A program made the position numbers and the translations under genes. A DNA stretch of 21,874 nucleotides. Origin: a virus. The stretch is from positions 1-21,874 of the IMG/VR virus record IMGVR_UViG_3300006802_000670. One strand, given 5' to 3'. Positions 8,153 through 15,086 of the stretch are shown piece after piece. The notes below the pieces were generated by a model. That model was given only the letters and a program-made list of their open reading frames with translations, was not told where the DNA came from and did not search any database. Within the stretch, counting starts at the first letter, position 1, and each line of letters begins with the position of its first letter.

Positions 8153-8584
8153 TTAGGCGATTGGCGTCACAGGCACGGCGGACCCTTGCACGGTGATGGT
8201 TAATTCAAACGTCAGCCGGTCATCATTTGAAAATTCCGTGGCGGATACTTCCTTCACGAAGCCGACGAAGGTCCACATCAGATCTAGGCTTGTGTTGCTC
8301 TTGATCTTGAAATTTTTCTTGGTGCCAAGTAGGCCGTAGAGTAGCGGCCCGTTCGCTGTCGTGGCATTGACCGTGATCTTGGCATCCGTGGCATCCTTGA
8401 TCGTCGCGATTTTCTCGCGGAACTTGTTGTCACTGGTCAGATGGGTGATGTCGATTTGATCGACTGATCCGCCAGGCGGTTGGATCGTGACCGCTTCGGC
8501 AACCGGCGTGTAGGTTTCCGGGCTCGTATCCTGTCCGACTTCGAAGGTTGCCCCGTAGCCAATGTCTGCAACTGAAAGTGCCAT
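8153..8584 (-). CDS. Major tail (tube) protein
   Basis: 143 residues. The pattern YGATFEVGQDTSPETYTPVA, then a central beta hairpin region (IDITHLTSDNKFREKIATIK) and a C-terminal DRLTFELTITVQGSAVPVTP fits siphovirus tail tube proteins, which stack as hexameric rings around the tape measure. Gene order (after the DUF3168 terminator, before the chaperones) is the standard one. The ATG at 8584 has a GGGGGGA ribosome site seven bases upstream, the stop is TAA, and a 60-base gap follows. This is one of the few genes not overlapped by a neighbour at either end of its core, in line with separate strong translation of a highly abundant protein. No extra immunoglobulin-like domain is present. Confidence 0.85.
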   Translation of the reverse strand: MALSVADIGYGATFEVGQDTSPETYTPVAEAVTIQPPGGSVDQIDITHLTSDNKFREKIATIKDATDAKITVNATTANGPLLYGLLGTKKNFKIKSNTSLDLMWTFVGFVKEVSATEFSNDDRLTFELTITVQGSAVPVTPIA

Positions 8585-8667
8585 GATTCGTCCCCCCGGG
8601 TTATGCGCTAGGAGGCGAACAACTCAGCGAGGCGGGCGCGTGGCTGAGTGGCGTGCTAGGCGAGTGA

Positions 8668-8865
8668 TTAGAGTCTATTGATCCGCTGTAGAATGATGGT
8701 TTTCCATGCGTCCCTTTCCTCTTTTCGCATGGCGCTGATGACCTTCGCCATCCCTTCAAGATGCCGGTGCATCGTCTTCCAGGTTTCCGGCGTCGATGGC
8801 GCTAGTTTATCGAATCCATACGGAATAATCGCACACCCTCCGATACAAGAGCGGTTCTGACTCAT
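8668..8865 (-). CDS. Doubtful small ORF between tail terminator and tail tube genes
   Basis: An open frame of 65 codons from an ATG at 8865, overlapping the end of the DUF3168 gene by 59 bases. A shorter form starts at an ATG at 8772 (34 codons). The part beyond the neighbour's stop reads like real protein: PETWKTMHRHLEGMAKVI then RKEERDAWKTIILQRINRL, an amphipathic basic helix. The part inside the overlap looks like a shadow. No convincing ribosome site decides between starts (GGAG lies ten bases before 8865). It fills most of the 222-base space before the major tail gene. I recognise no family. Confidence 0.35.
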   Translation of the reverse strand: MSQNRSCIGGCAIIPYGFDKLAPSTPETWKTMHRHLEGMAKVISAMRKEERDAWKTIILQRINRL

Positions 8866-9196
8866 AGAAATCGCGCTCCATCTCAAGAAAGGCCCCGCTA
8901 ATCTGCACGCCGGGCGAACCTGTCGAGCCTGAAGCCCCATTGAAGAAAGCCCGCAAGGCGGCCCCCACGGCGGACACTTCCAGGCGCGTCAAGGCGTAAA
9001 TATCAAACTGGATCAGCACTCTATCGAGCGCAACCGGCCCGTCGAGCGTGTGCAATGTCTGGCTAGTGATTTGTTGATAGGTCATCGCCGGGAAGGTCGG
9101 CGCTTGCGGCAGAATCGTAGGATAGACCCGCGTGCCGAGCAGAGCCGCTATGCCGCTATCGCTCAGCAAGTATGTGCGGATGTATTCCAGCGTCAT
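8807..9196 (-). CDS. Tail completion/terminator protein, DUF3168 family
   Basis: 129 residues. The sequence YIRTYLLSDSGIAALLGTRV, a short YPTILPQAP stretch, VALDRVLIQFDIYA and the final RVCDYSVWIR match DUF3168 (lambda gpU/SPP1 gp17-like), which caps the tail tube and joins it to the head. The family has helix-strand-strand-helix topology, with the 'Y-P--P---FP---Y' element near residues 25-40, visible here. Its start overlaps the gp10-like gene stop as ATGA (9193-9196), so the two are probably translationally coupled. Neighbouring order gp10-DUF3168-tail tube is the usual one in HK97-type phages. Confidence 0.85.
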   Translation of the reverse strand: MTLEYIRTYLLSDSGIAALLGTRVYPTILPQAPTFPAMTYQQITSQTLHTLDGPVALDRVLIQFDIYALTRLEVSAVGAALRAFFNGASGSTGSPGVQISGAFLEMERDFYESEPLLYRRVCDYSVWIR

Positions 9197-9702
9197 GCCT
9201 TCTTCGCCATTCTCGCCTTGGCCTTTTCAATCTGCCGCCAGATCAATTCACCAAAGCGTTTCAACACTTGTTCTTTGGTCGCTTCCCAGGCCGGACGCAG
9301 GACGGGACGCGCAGGCGTGCCGGGATGGAAGACGGTTGTGCCATAGACGCCTTCCTTGCCTGCCAAGGCTTCCTTGAATTCCGCCGCAATGGGATGCGGA
9401 CCCGTCCCGAATTCAATCAAGTGTGCCTTCCGATCCGTTGAACCCACGTACATCACCGCCTGCGACTTTTCCGACCCGCGCAAGAGCCGCTTCTGTCGCC
9501 GTGAGAGCGTGGTCTTGATGGTAAAGGAGCGGGCGAATCGTCCCGTTTTTTGAAAGGCGGCCGCATTGGCTTGCGCGGCTTCCAATGTCGGCTTGGCGGC
9601 CTGCTTCAAGGTCGCGGCCAGAACTTGCTTGCCGATGCGATTCGGGAGGCTCGACAGCACTTCATTGATGTCATCAAGCCCGGTGACATGCGCTTCCAGC
9701 AT
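9193..9702 (-). CDS. HK97 gp10-like neck/tail completion protein
   Basis: 169 residues. The opening VTGLDDINEVLSSLPNRIGK, the conserved KTGRFARSF segment, the central VGSTDRKAHLIEFGTGPHP and the final FHPGTPARPVLRPAWEA are the marks of the HK97 gp10-like family (PF04883). These proteins act at the head-tail interface or in tail completion. The basic C-terminus (KAKARMAKKA) is common in the family. The ATG at 9702 shares one base with the stop of the preceding head-tail joining gene (TGATG), and the gene ends in an ATGA overlap with the DUF3168 gene. Confidence 0.9.
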   Translation of the reverse strand: MLEAHVTGLDDINEVLSSLPNRIGKQVLAATLKQAAKPTLEAAQANAAAFQKTGRFARSFTIKTTLSRRQKRLLRGSEKSQAVMYVGSTDRKAHLIEFGTGPHPIAAEFKEALAGKEGVYGTTVFHPGTPARPVLRPAWEATKEQVLKRFGELIWRQIEKAKARMAKKA

Positions 9703-10046
9703 CAGCTTTCACTCCTCACGTAGAGGTCAAGCTCCATCCCTTCCGTGCGTCCGATTGGCCGGATGTCGCGAATGTCCCAATCTTTTGACCGAAATCGAAT
9801 TTTATCGGTGACACTCAAGCCCGCCCAATATTCACGCAATTCCAGCACAATGACGGCGCTGCCGATGACTTGCTGTGAGGCGAACCGTTCGCCGCCGCGC
9901 TGTGGCACTTCCCGACACTAGACCGAATATGCCGTTGGTGTAAATGTTTCTATTTCCTGTCCGCTACCATCTTGCGCGACGCTCCGCAATAAGAACGTCG
10001 CTTGTTGATCGAAGTCCGCAATGTGTCTAGTGGCATTGGCCAGCAT
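9702..10046 (-). CDS. Head-tail joining protein with in-frame amber codon 43
   Basis: A 114-codon gene starting at a TAATG overlap with the connector stop and ending in a TGATG overlap with the gp10-like gene, with one TAG at 9918-9920. Before it: ATRHIADFDQQATFLLRSVA and a TFTPTAYSV end. After it in the same frame: CREVPQRGGERFASQQV, LELREYWAGLSVTDKIRF, KDWDIRDIRPIGRTEG, MELDLYVRSES. Together these are the Phage_H_T_join pattern (head closure, PF05521), where a conserved Trp follows the 'A-V' just before the 'P--G-E---AQQ' region. The TAG sits exactly where that Trp (TGG) is expected. A restart at a GTG (9908) would give only 68 residues. It may be a nonsense mutation, an assembly or sequencing error, or suppressed readthrough. 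Confidence 0.8.
9918..9920 (-). other. In-frame amber (TAG) inside the head-tail joining gene
   Basis: Codon 43 counted from the ATG at 10046. The frame is open on both sides and both halves match one family. A single G-to-A change on the coding strand (TGG to TAG) would explain it. TAG ends the portal, protease and cysteine-rich genes in the same window, so general reassignment of TAG is unlikely. Confidence 0.8.
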
Positions 10047-10666
10047 TACAGCAAGTCCACGCGATACCGGGCGATGAATGATTCTAAATCAATTGGCAAA
10101 CTCTGGGCGCTGGTTCCGACAATGATCGGCGTCCGATGCTGGTACATGTGCGACATGAGCAACTTGACCGCCACAATCAACGGTGCAGGCACATCAGAAG
10201 CCGCGTCCCCATACCCGGCTTTGAATCGCACGCGAACCGTATTGATGGAGTCCAGCGTCTCGGGCCATGAATAGCCGTCGACGGGTAAGATCCAGCCCGG
10301 CTGTGATGCCGTATCAACCACATAATTGGCCACCGAGATCGTTTGCTCAACCTGCGCCGGATCATCGTATTTGATGCTGACAATCGACTGAAGCGGCGGC
10401 AATGGAATGCGTATCTCGTTCGCGGGAAACGTATCAAGGACTAATTCCCATGTGGCCGTAACGAGTTGCCGACCAAGTTCGCCATCCTTCCCGTCGAGCC
10501 ATTCACGCGCCGCCTTAATATAGGCCGTCAGCAAACTATCGTCTGGATGCGTGGCCGGTGATCCGGTGGCCGTGAGGCGTAATTGTGCCCGCGCTTCGGC
10601 TAGTGTCATCGGCTCCACGGCAGGCGGTGAGATGAGGCGCAAATTCTGCTTGATTCCATCCAGCAT
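10046..10666 (-). CDS. Head-tail connector, gp6/phiE125 gp8-like
   Basis: 206 residues. The N-terminus (LRLISPPAVEPMTLAEARAQ, then DDSLLTAYIKAAREWLDGKD) and the later ITLPLPPLQSI-type element (here IRIPLPPLQSIVSIKYDD) are typical of the phiE125 gp8/HK97 gp6 adaptor family. Its members form a ring under the portal. The C-terminal helix region (PAPLIVAVKLLMSHMYQHR) is the conserved end of the fold. GGAGGGG lies about nine bases before the ATG at 10666, so translation is independent of the repeat gene upstream. It is separated from the major capsid gene by a ~5.7 kb island, whereas in most relatives it follows directly. Confidence 0.9.
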   Translation of the reverse strand: MLDGIKQNLRLISPPAVEPMTLAEARAQLRLTATGSPATHPDDSLLTAYIKAAREWLDGKDGELGRQLVTATWELVLDTFPANEIRIPLPPLQSIVSIKYDDPAQVEQTISVANYVVDTASQPGWILPVDGYSWPETLDSINTVRVRFKAGYGDAASDVPAPLIVAVKLLMSHMYQHRTPIIVGTSAQSLPIDLESFIARYRVDLL

Positions 10667-10669
10667 AGC

Positions 10670-11665
10670 TTATCCCCTCCGGCGCAGACCCCTGAACGCG
10701 AGACGGCGCACGCCTGCAAAGACGGCGCGAGCCGGTTGCCGTGCCGCCTGTCTCAAGGCTCCATGAATATTCGCAGGCCGTGGAGGCTGTCCGCCCACCG
10801 CAACGAGGTCATCATCCTGCAATGTTTGTGACAGCGTGCAGAGAATTTCTTGCTCTGATGATCCGGTAGCTATCAGGCTGTCATTGCCGAGTATTGCATT
10901 GACAATCGCCTCAATCGTGGCCTGTCCCGCACTCGCCAGACTGTCATTATCGAGCGTGCTGGAGAGATCGCCCTGCACGGAGACTGCGCCGTCACATAGA
11001 ACGCCGTCATTATTCAGGATGGCGGTGAGTTGCGCGTCGACATCCGCAATCGCGTCGGCGCTGAGTATATCGTTGTCGAGCGTGACAGATAGCGAGGCTG
11101 AAATGGTATTCCCTACCGTCCCCTGTGCGTCGACGGTATCGTTGCCCGTTGTTGCATTGACGGAAGCGGAGATGTCTACCGTGCCGGATGCGCTAATGGT
11201 TTCGTTCGCCTCTGTTTGCGTGAGCGTGCCTTGAACGTCGACCATTACAGCGGCGCTGACTGAATCATCCTGTCCGGTTTGTGCGAGAGCGGCTTGCACA
11301 TCGACGGCGGCGCTCGCTGTCGCGGCATCATTCTCAAGGGTTTGATTGAGCGATGCGGAGATGCCACCCGTTGAGGCTTGCGCGTCAACCGTATCATTGT
11401 CGAGCGTATTAGAGAGCGATGCGGAGACATCCACCGTGACTTGCCCGCTGATCGAATCATCCCCAAGCGTGACGGATGCCGCCGCCTGCACATCAAGAGT
11501 CGCAAGGGCCGTAATGCTATCGTCTGCCAGCGTTGGCGTGGCGACGGCGGCAACGTCAGCCTGGGCTTGCCCTGAAAGGCTGTCGTTGTCGAGCGTTTGC
11601 GACACGGACGCAGTGATGCCGCCCGCGCTTTCAAGATTGAGTTGGAATAGTGTAAGTAAGCTCAC
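10670..11665 (-). CDS. Tandem-repeat phage protein with arginine-rich C-terminus
   Basis: 331 residues from a GTG start that overlaps the previous stop (GTGA). Residues 1-16 are a short lead. Residues 17-292 are 13 tandem units of 21-23 residues with the consensus A-x-L-x-x-T-L-x-N-D-S-[IL]-S-A-x4-D-V-x. The last 39 residues carry about ten arginines (RQAARQPARAVFAG, then RRLAFRGLRRRG). The repeat body is acidic, with very few Lys or Arg, so charge is strongly split. Phages of several groups encode proteins with similar 'L--TL-D-TL-A-G' repeats of unknown function. A rod-like beta-repeat decoration or neck fibre is plausible, with the basic tail contacting DNA or another subunit, but this is inference. 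It lies immediately before the connector gene. Confidence 0.8.
   Translation of the reverse strand: MSLLTLFQLNLESAGGITASVSQTLDNDSLSGQAQADVAAVATPTLADDSITALATLDVQAAASVTLGDDSISGQVTVDVSASLSNTLDNDTVDAQASTGGISASLNQTLENDAATASAAVDVQAALAQTGQDDSVSAAVMVDVQGTLTQTEANETISASGTVDISASVNATTGNDTVDAQGTVGNTISASLSVTLDNDILSADAIADVDAQLTAILNNDGVLCDGAVSVQGDLSSTLDNDSLASAGQATIEAIVNAILGNDSLIATGSSEQEILCTLSQTLQDDDLVAVGGQPPRPANIHGALRQAARQPARAVFAGVRRLAFRGLRRRG
10790..11617 (-). repeat. Thirteen tandem 63-69 bp coding repeats
   Basis: The repeat block of the 331-residue protein. Units are mostly 63 bases, some 66 or 69, always whole codons. Conserved codons cover the TL-x-N/D-D core, and GAGCG/CGACAA-type words recur at the same phase, while the remaining bases differ considerably between units. 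This suggests old duplication followed by divergence under protein-level selection, not recent expansion. Confidence 0.8.
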
Positions 11666-12222
11666 CCGACCCCCAACAATGGCAAGCGGTTCGAACTTGG
11701 CGCTGCCGTCGCAATGTTATATGTGCCCGTCAATTCTGCCGCAAAGACGCGTTCTTCAAGGGTATCACCCGCCATCGACTTCGAGATTGTCCAACTGATT
11801 CTCGCAATGGCTCCATCCCAGACTGATTTGTCTGCCGAGGTATCCACTCCCGTAAAGGCAAGGGCTCCCGATGTTGTATCATTCGTCGTGATCGAACTGG
11901 CAATGGTTCGCGCATCGGTTAAAGGCGTCGATCCATCAGATCGAAAGATTTGCACAACGAGGCTACTCCATGTGTTGACCTGCGAGCCCGTTTGCCATCC
12001 ATAGCGGAGATTGACCAGGAGCGTGAGCATCGTGCCAAAATCAGACGGCATATCGCTGAGTGCGTAATCCGCCGTGCCCGTATGGTTGGTGTTGCTGGTA
12101 TCATGTACGTCCGTTGACAAGGAGGCCGACGCAATCACTTCAAGGACTGGCGGCGTGCCCGTCTCAGCGGTATTGGAAAAGTTGCTCCCAGTTCCAAAGG
12201 CGAGTGTCGGCAGGCTTGCCAT
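11662..12222 (-). CDS. Beta-rich phage protein of unknown function
   Basis: 186 residues with no cysteines or long helices. It starts right after the TAG of the cysteine-rich gene (TAG then ATG) and ends in a GTGA overlap with the repeat protein gene. The chain is Thr/Ser/Asp-rich with alternating hydrophobic stretches: ADYALSDMPSDFGTM, LTLLVNLRYGWQTGSQV, SSLVVQIFRSDGSTPLTDA, then ARISWTISKSMAGDTL and a closing LTGTYNIATAAPS. This reads as a single jelly-roll or immunoglobulin-like sandwich typical of virion surface proteins. I recognise no named family. Context suggests a minor head or neck decoration protein made together with the repeat protein. Confidence 0.65.
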   Translation of the reverse strand: MASLPTLAFGTGSNFSNTAETGTPPVLEVIASASLSTDVHDTSNTNHTGTADYALSDMPSDFGTMLTLLVNLRYGWQTGSQVNTWSSLVVQIFRSDGSTPLTDARTIASSITTNDTTSGALAFTGVDTSADKSVWDGAIARISWTISKSMAGDTLEERVFAAELTGTYNIATAAPSSNRLPLLGVG

Positions 12223-12498
12223 CTAGTGACAGGCTCCACAGGTTGCGCACGTTTCGCCGTGGCGCGGGAGATCCGCGCATCCCAGACCAGGCCATAGCCT
12301 GTCCATCATGGGTTTTACCGTCGCAATCCAACGCGGGTCTTGATAGACCGCGTTCCAGTTGCCATGCTCGCGCCGCAAGCCGCAGGCAATCGAGCGGCCT
12401 TCCACGGTCCCTACCTCGAAGAAGGGACAGAGCGTGCCGTCAACCCAACAACAATGATTATCCGGCGTGCCCTGGCACGGTGTTGTTTCGGCGCTCAT
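12223..12498 (-). CDS. Small cysteine-rich, probable metal-binding protein
   Basis: 91 residues with nine cysteines and four histidines. Cysteines occur in TPCQG, NHCCWVDGTLCPFFEVG, IACGLRREHG and GLGCADL, and the chain ends with a close cluster, ETCATCGACH, of the CxxCxxCH type. No signal peptide is present, so a zinc or other metal site in the cytoplasm or in the particle is more likely than disulfides. The core phrase CGLRRE...GNWNAVYQDPRW resembles small hypothetical proteins I associate with phage head-tail regions; no function is known to me. It is coupled on both sides: its ATG overlaps the previous stop (ATGA) and its TAG is followed at once by the next ATG. Confidence 0.7.
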   Translation of the reverse strand: MSAETTPCQGTPDNHCCWVDGTLCPFFEVGTVEGRSIACGLRREHGNWNAVYQDPRWIATVKPMMDRLWPGLGCADLPRHGETCATCGACH

Positions 12499-13349
12499 TT
12501 ATATACCACGTTTAAGACTACATCCCCCGCTGATACGCTCCCCGTCCCATCGTTGGCCGACGTAATACAGAAGCCGATACCAGTCCCAAAGGCTACGCCA
12601 GGATCGAGTTGAATATTCGTACCCGCGCCGGTTGTTTGCCCAGGCACAATAAATGTCGCGATGATCGAGGCATTGCAGGTCGGAGATCCAGACGTATTAT
12701 AGAGATGCACGAAGCGGGCGCTCGCGCTCACATTCGAGGCAATAATTTGATAGACCTGCCCCGCCGATGATTTCACATTCGTTGCATTGGTACTGGCCGC
12801 TGCGACGGTGCGCGAAATGGAGGTGCCTCCACTGGTTGCAGGCTGTCGGGAGACGAGCCACGGTGTTGTATTAGCCGTATTTCCAGGCTGTACCGTCCAG
12901 GTCCCAGATTGCGCCGCCTGTGTCGCGAACGTGCCCGCGTTGGTGACGTTGTGGGATGGGACGCTTGACAGCGCCACATTCAATTCATTCGAGGCGTTGA
13001 CATTCGCCCCGCGCCCATTGCCCGCCGCGTCCCGAATTTGCCCGTACAAGACGCCTTGCGAGGACATGCGGAGATTGCCAAACTGATTTTCCGTGACCGT
13101 TTGCGGGCCGGTGTCATCGTACTGGCCGACAATCTGCGTCGCCGTTATCCCTGTTCCTGCGCTGTTCAATCCATTCGTCGCTTCAGTTCCGCCAATGCAC
13201 GGCGCAGAATTCGAGGTCGCCGGATCTTCGCAATAGATTTGGACGGCTGTAGGCTTCTGCTGCGCGTCGGCCCACGGCAGACTCATGAGTCCTGCCAGGA
13301 CTACCAAACCCAGAATAATCATCCGCGTGCGTGTCATGCGATACCTCAT
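12495..13349 (-). CDS. Secreted phage structural-type protein
   Basis: 284 residues from the ATG at 13349 (ATGA overlap; AGGG five bases upstream). The N-terminus is a clear signal peptide: MRYRMTRTRMIILG, hydrophobic LVVLAGLMSLPW, probable cleavage after ADA. The rest is Ser/Thr/Asn/Gly-rich. The middle (QSGTWTVQPGNTANTTPWLV) and the C-terminal ~120 residues (VYQIIASNVSASARFVHLYN, then a GVAFGTGIGFCIT region ending VVLNVVYK) match a beta domain found in many phage structural proteins from environmental genomes. Four cysteines occur in the mature chain. The same kind of C-terminal domain is usually cytoplasmic and virion-bound, so the signal peptide is odd. Attachment of the protein to the host envelope or late decoration of particles are possible roles. 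Confidence 0.75.
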   Translation of the reverse strand: MRYRMTRTRMIILGLVVLAGLMSLPWADAQQKPTAVQIYCEDPATSNSAPCIGGTEATNGLNSAGTGITATQIVGQYDDTGPQTVTENQFGNLRMSSQGVLYGQIRDAAGNGRGANVNASNELNVALSSVPSHNVTNAGTFATQAAQSGTWTVQPGNTANTTPWLVSRQPATSGGTSISRTVAAASTNATNVKSSAGQVYQIIASNVSASARFVHLYNTSGSPTCNASIIATFIVPGQTTGAGTNIQLDPGVAFGTGIGFCITSANDGTGSVSAGDVVLNVVYK

Positions 13350-13837
13350 TGCATCCCTAAAATGGTGGCAATCACATTCGTCGCTGACCCGAGCGTGATC
13401 GAAACGCAGCGTGACCGGAAGTAGAGGAATGGCCCAGCACTCTGTTGATAGACAACAGCCCCATCCGCGTTCGCGCCAAACTCTCCGGCGTTGCTATGTT
13501 CTAAGATCGTCTGATAGTTCGTGCCGTCGAGACTCCCCTCCAGCACCACGTTCCATGCGGTTGGCGTCGCCGTGGTCCCCTTCACTTGCAACCCAAACCG
13601 CGTGCAGGGACGAGTCGAGACATTGACCTGCGTGCCATTGGCGGCGACGGTAAAGGTATCCTGCCGCGTCGCGAAGGCGAGCCCCACCGGCAACGGGTTC
13701 GCCCGTTCAATATCACCATCGTTGGTATTATCCGGCCCATGAATGAGCTTGATGCGCTGATATTTGGCCCCGCCAATTTCATCAGATGCGATAATGTCGC
13801 CGCCAGTTCCAGCATTCAGTGTTGTGTTGTCAGCCAT
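13346..13837 (-). CDS. Small phage structural-type protein
   Basis: 163 residues. The opening MADNTTLNAGTGGDIIASDE followed by IGGAKYQRIKLIHGPDN and an ANPLPVGLA element is a recurrent signature of small phage proteins encoded next to capsid and tail genes, probably virion components. The rest forms a beta sandwich (FTVAANGTQVNVSTRPCTRF, WNVVLEGSLDGTNYQTILEH) like a discoidin or fibre-head fold. AAGGGG lies six bases upstream of the ATG at 13837, and the gene ends in an ATGA overlap with the secreted protein gene. The ANPLPV segment is often followed by a fibre-type domain, so exposure on the particle is plausible. Confidence 0.75.
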   Translation of the reverse strand: MADNTTLNAGTGGDIIASDEIGGAKYQRIKLIHGPDNTNDGDIERANPLPVGLAFATRQDTFTVAANGTQVNVSTRPCTRFGLQVKGTTATPTAWNVVLEGSLDGTNYQTILEHSNAGEFGANADGAVVYQQSAGPFLYFRSRCVSITLGSATNVIATILGMQ

Positions 13838-13847
13838 TGCTTGCCCC

Positions 13848-14255
13848 TTATGGGTTGCCAGCCGTCAAGGTGAAGGTTGTGACGGTCACTTGTTGCGATG
13901 TCGCAATGCTGGTGTTATCCAATTCCATGACGCCGCCTCCACCCGTCGCGGTAATATTCCCCTGAATGTGCGTGGTAAATGGAGAAGCGGCATTCTTGAC
14001 GCGGAAATATCCCGCTGTGCCGTTGGTGATGCCGGTGCTCTGCCAGGTTCCAGACTTGGCTTTTGACGCCGCCGACGCCGCCGCCATCCAATCGGACGGC
14101 AAGGTCATCTCAACCAGTTTTGTGCCGCTGTCGGCATCAGTAATATTGGTTGGTTCCGTTCCGGTGAAGATTTGCAACAAAGGCGTTGTGCCAATGGTTG
14201 ACTCCACGGCATCGAGCCGCGCATTACGTACCGCCACTGAGAATTTCATTGCCAT
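13848..14255 (-). CDS. Small conserved phage structural-type protein
   Basis: 135 residues. The pattern FSVAVRNARLDAVESTIGTT, PLLQIFTGTEP, TLPSDWMAAASAASKAKSGT, then GYFRVKNAA, LDNTSIATSQQVTV and TFTLTAGNP is that of a family I know from many siphoviruses, encoded between head and neck genes and presumed to be a virion component. Experimental function is not known to me. GGAGGG lies seven bases before the ATG at 14255, and a three-base gap separates it from the transferase gene upstream. It marks the switch in the island from enzyme genes to structural-type genes. Confidence 0.75.
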   Translation of the reverse strand: MAMKFSVAVRNARLDAVESTIGTTPLLQIFTGTEPTNITDADSGTKLVEMTLPSDWMAAASAASKAKSGTWQSTGITNGTAGYFRVKNAASPFTTHIQGNITATGGGGVMELDNTSIATSQQVTVTTFTLTAGNP

Positions 14256-14258
14256 GAT

Positions 14259-15086
14259 TCAGCCCTCCATTGCCGTGTGAATATGCTCCCATGCGAATCC
14301 GCTTGATAATTCGTCCAGCCTCCACTGCGTATAGGCGAGCCAGTGCGCCCATGCGTGCCGATCCGGCTGCACGCGGTCAGTGCTCAGTTGATGGCTTGTC
14401 ACATCCCAGGCCATTGCGCCCTCATCCAGCGTGACGGTAGGCACGCCAGCAAGGACGGATTCAACGGATGACGTTGAGTTGAATGCCACGGCGAACGAGG
14501 CGCCTGCCAAGTCTTCCGCAAGAGTCCCGTTGCTTTCCTCTGCGCCGTCCGGCGTGGTCAGGTGGCCGAGTTTTCGACAGAGCGGATGCGGACGGAAGAC
14601 CACATCATAGCCCAAGGTTCGCAGCATGTTCGTTTGCGCTTGCGCCCATGACTGAAAACCGCTTGGCAGGCCATAGAGCGAGAAATCACCGGGAACTTGC
14701 CCGAGAAGTAACGCATAGCCTTCTGTCTGGATGCGCCACGGTTCGATGAAGTCCGCATAAAGCGCCTTCCATCGTTGCCCGCCATCCTCGACCTTCGGAT
14801 AGCGCCCGCGACGCTGCAAGCCGTTCCAGCCGCATGAGGTATAGGTCAACCGCGTGAGATCGCGTCCGCCAATATGTCCCGCCTCCATGACCAGAAGGCG
14901 CGGCGTCGCCTCTTTGACGCGAGGATGCTTAAAGGGAGAGCCCCAAATCACGGCAAAATCGCATGGTGCTGGTTCATCGAATCCGGCCCACGATACCTCG
15001 ATGCCGTGCCGCTCCAAGCCGGACTTCATGGCCGCGCCATGCGTTTTCTGATGCTCAAAATTGTTGACATGGATGACGGCTTTCAT
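14259..15086 (-). CDS. Glycosyl- or glycerophosphotransferase-like protein
   Basis: 275 residues from the ATG at 15086, which overlaps the methyltransferase stop as ATGA; a longer start would intrude 100 bases into that gene. The N-terminus MKAVIHVNNFEHQKTHG is a Rossmann-like strand and loop. LLLGQVPGD (126-134), a VVFRPHP motif (around 162-168) and FNSTSSVESVLAGVPTVTLD (202-221) match the capsule-synthesis/CDP-glycerol-transferase type of GT-B enzyme, where RPHP and the S/T-S-S-VE-VL-G-P element bind the nucleotide donor. The substrate cannot be told. Together with the two preceding genes it could modify a capsid or tail protein, DNA, or host surface polysaccharide. Confidence 0.7.
   Translation of the reverse strand: MKAVIHVNNFEHQKTHGAAMKSGLERHGIEVSWAGFDEPAPCDFAVIWGSPFKHPRVKEATPRLLVMEAGHIGGRDLTRLTYTSCGWNGLQRRGRYPKVEDGGQRWKALYADFIEPWRIQTEGYALLLGQVPGDFSLYGLPSGFQSWAQAQTNMLRTLGYDVVFRPHPLCRKLGHLTTPDGAEESNGTLAEDLAGASFAVAFNSTSSVESVLAGVPTVTLDEGAMAWDVTSHQLSTDRVQPDRHAWAHWLAYTQWRLDELSSGFAWEHIHTAMEG

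Noticed and set aside
9702-9908. Separate 68-residue gene starting at a GTG
   Set aside because: It is only the C-terminal part of the head-tail joining family, is preceded in the same frame by the matching N-terminal part, and has no ribosome site. It is one gene with an amber codon.
9918-9920. TAG reassigned to an amino acid throughout this phage
   Set aside because: TAG ends the portal (18391-18393), protease (17621-17623) and cysteine-rich (12223-12225) genes at sensible lengths next to the following starts, so global recoding does not fit.
11346-11798. Plus-strand frames across the repeat gene (also 10836-11234)
   Set aside because: Repetitive coding DNA with a strong codon pattern creates long antisense frames; their products only mirror the repeats.
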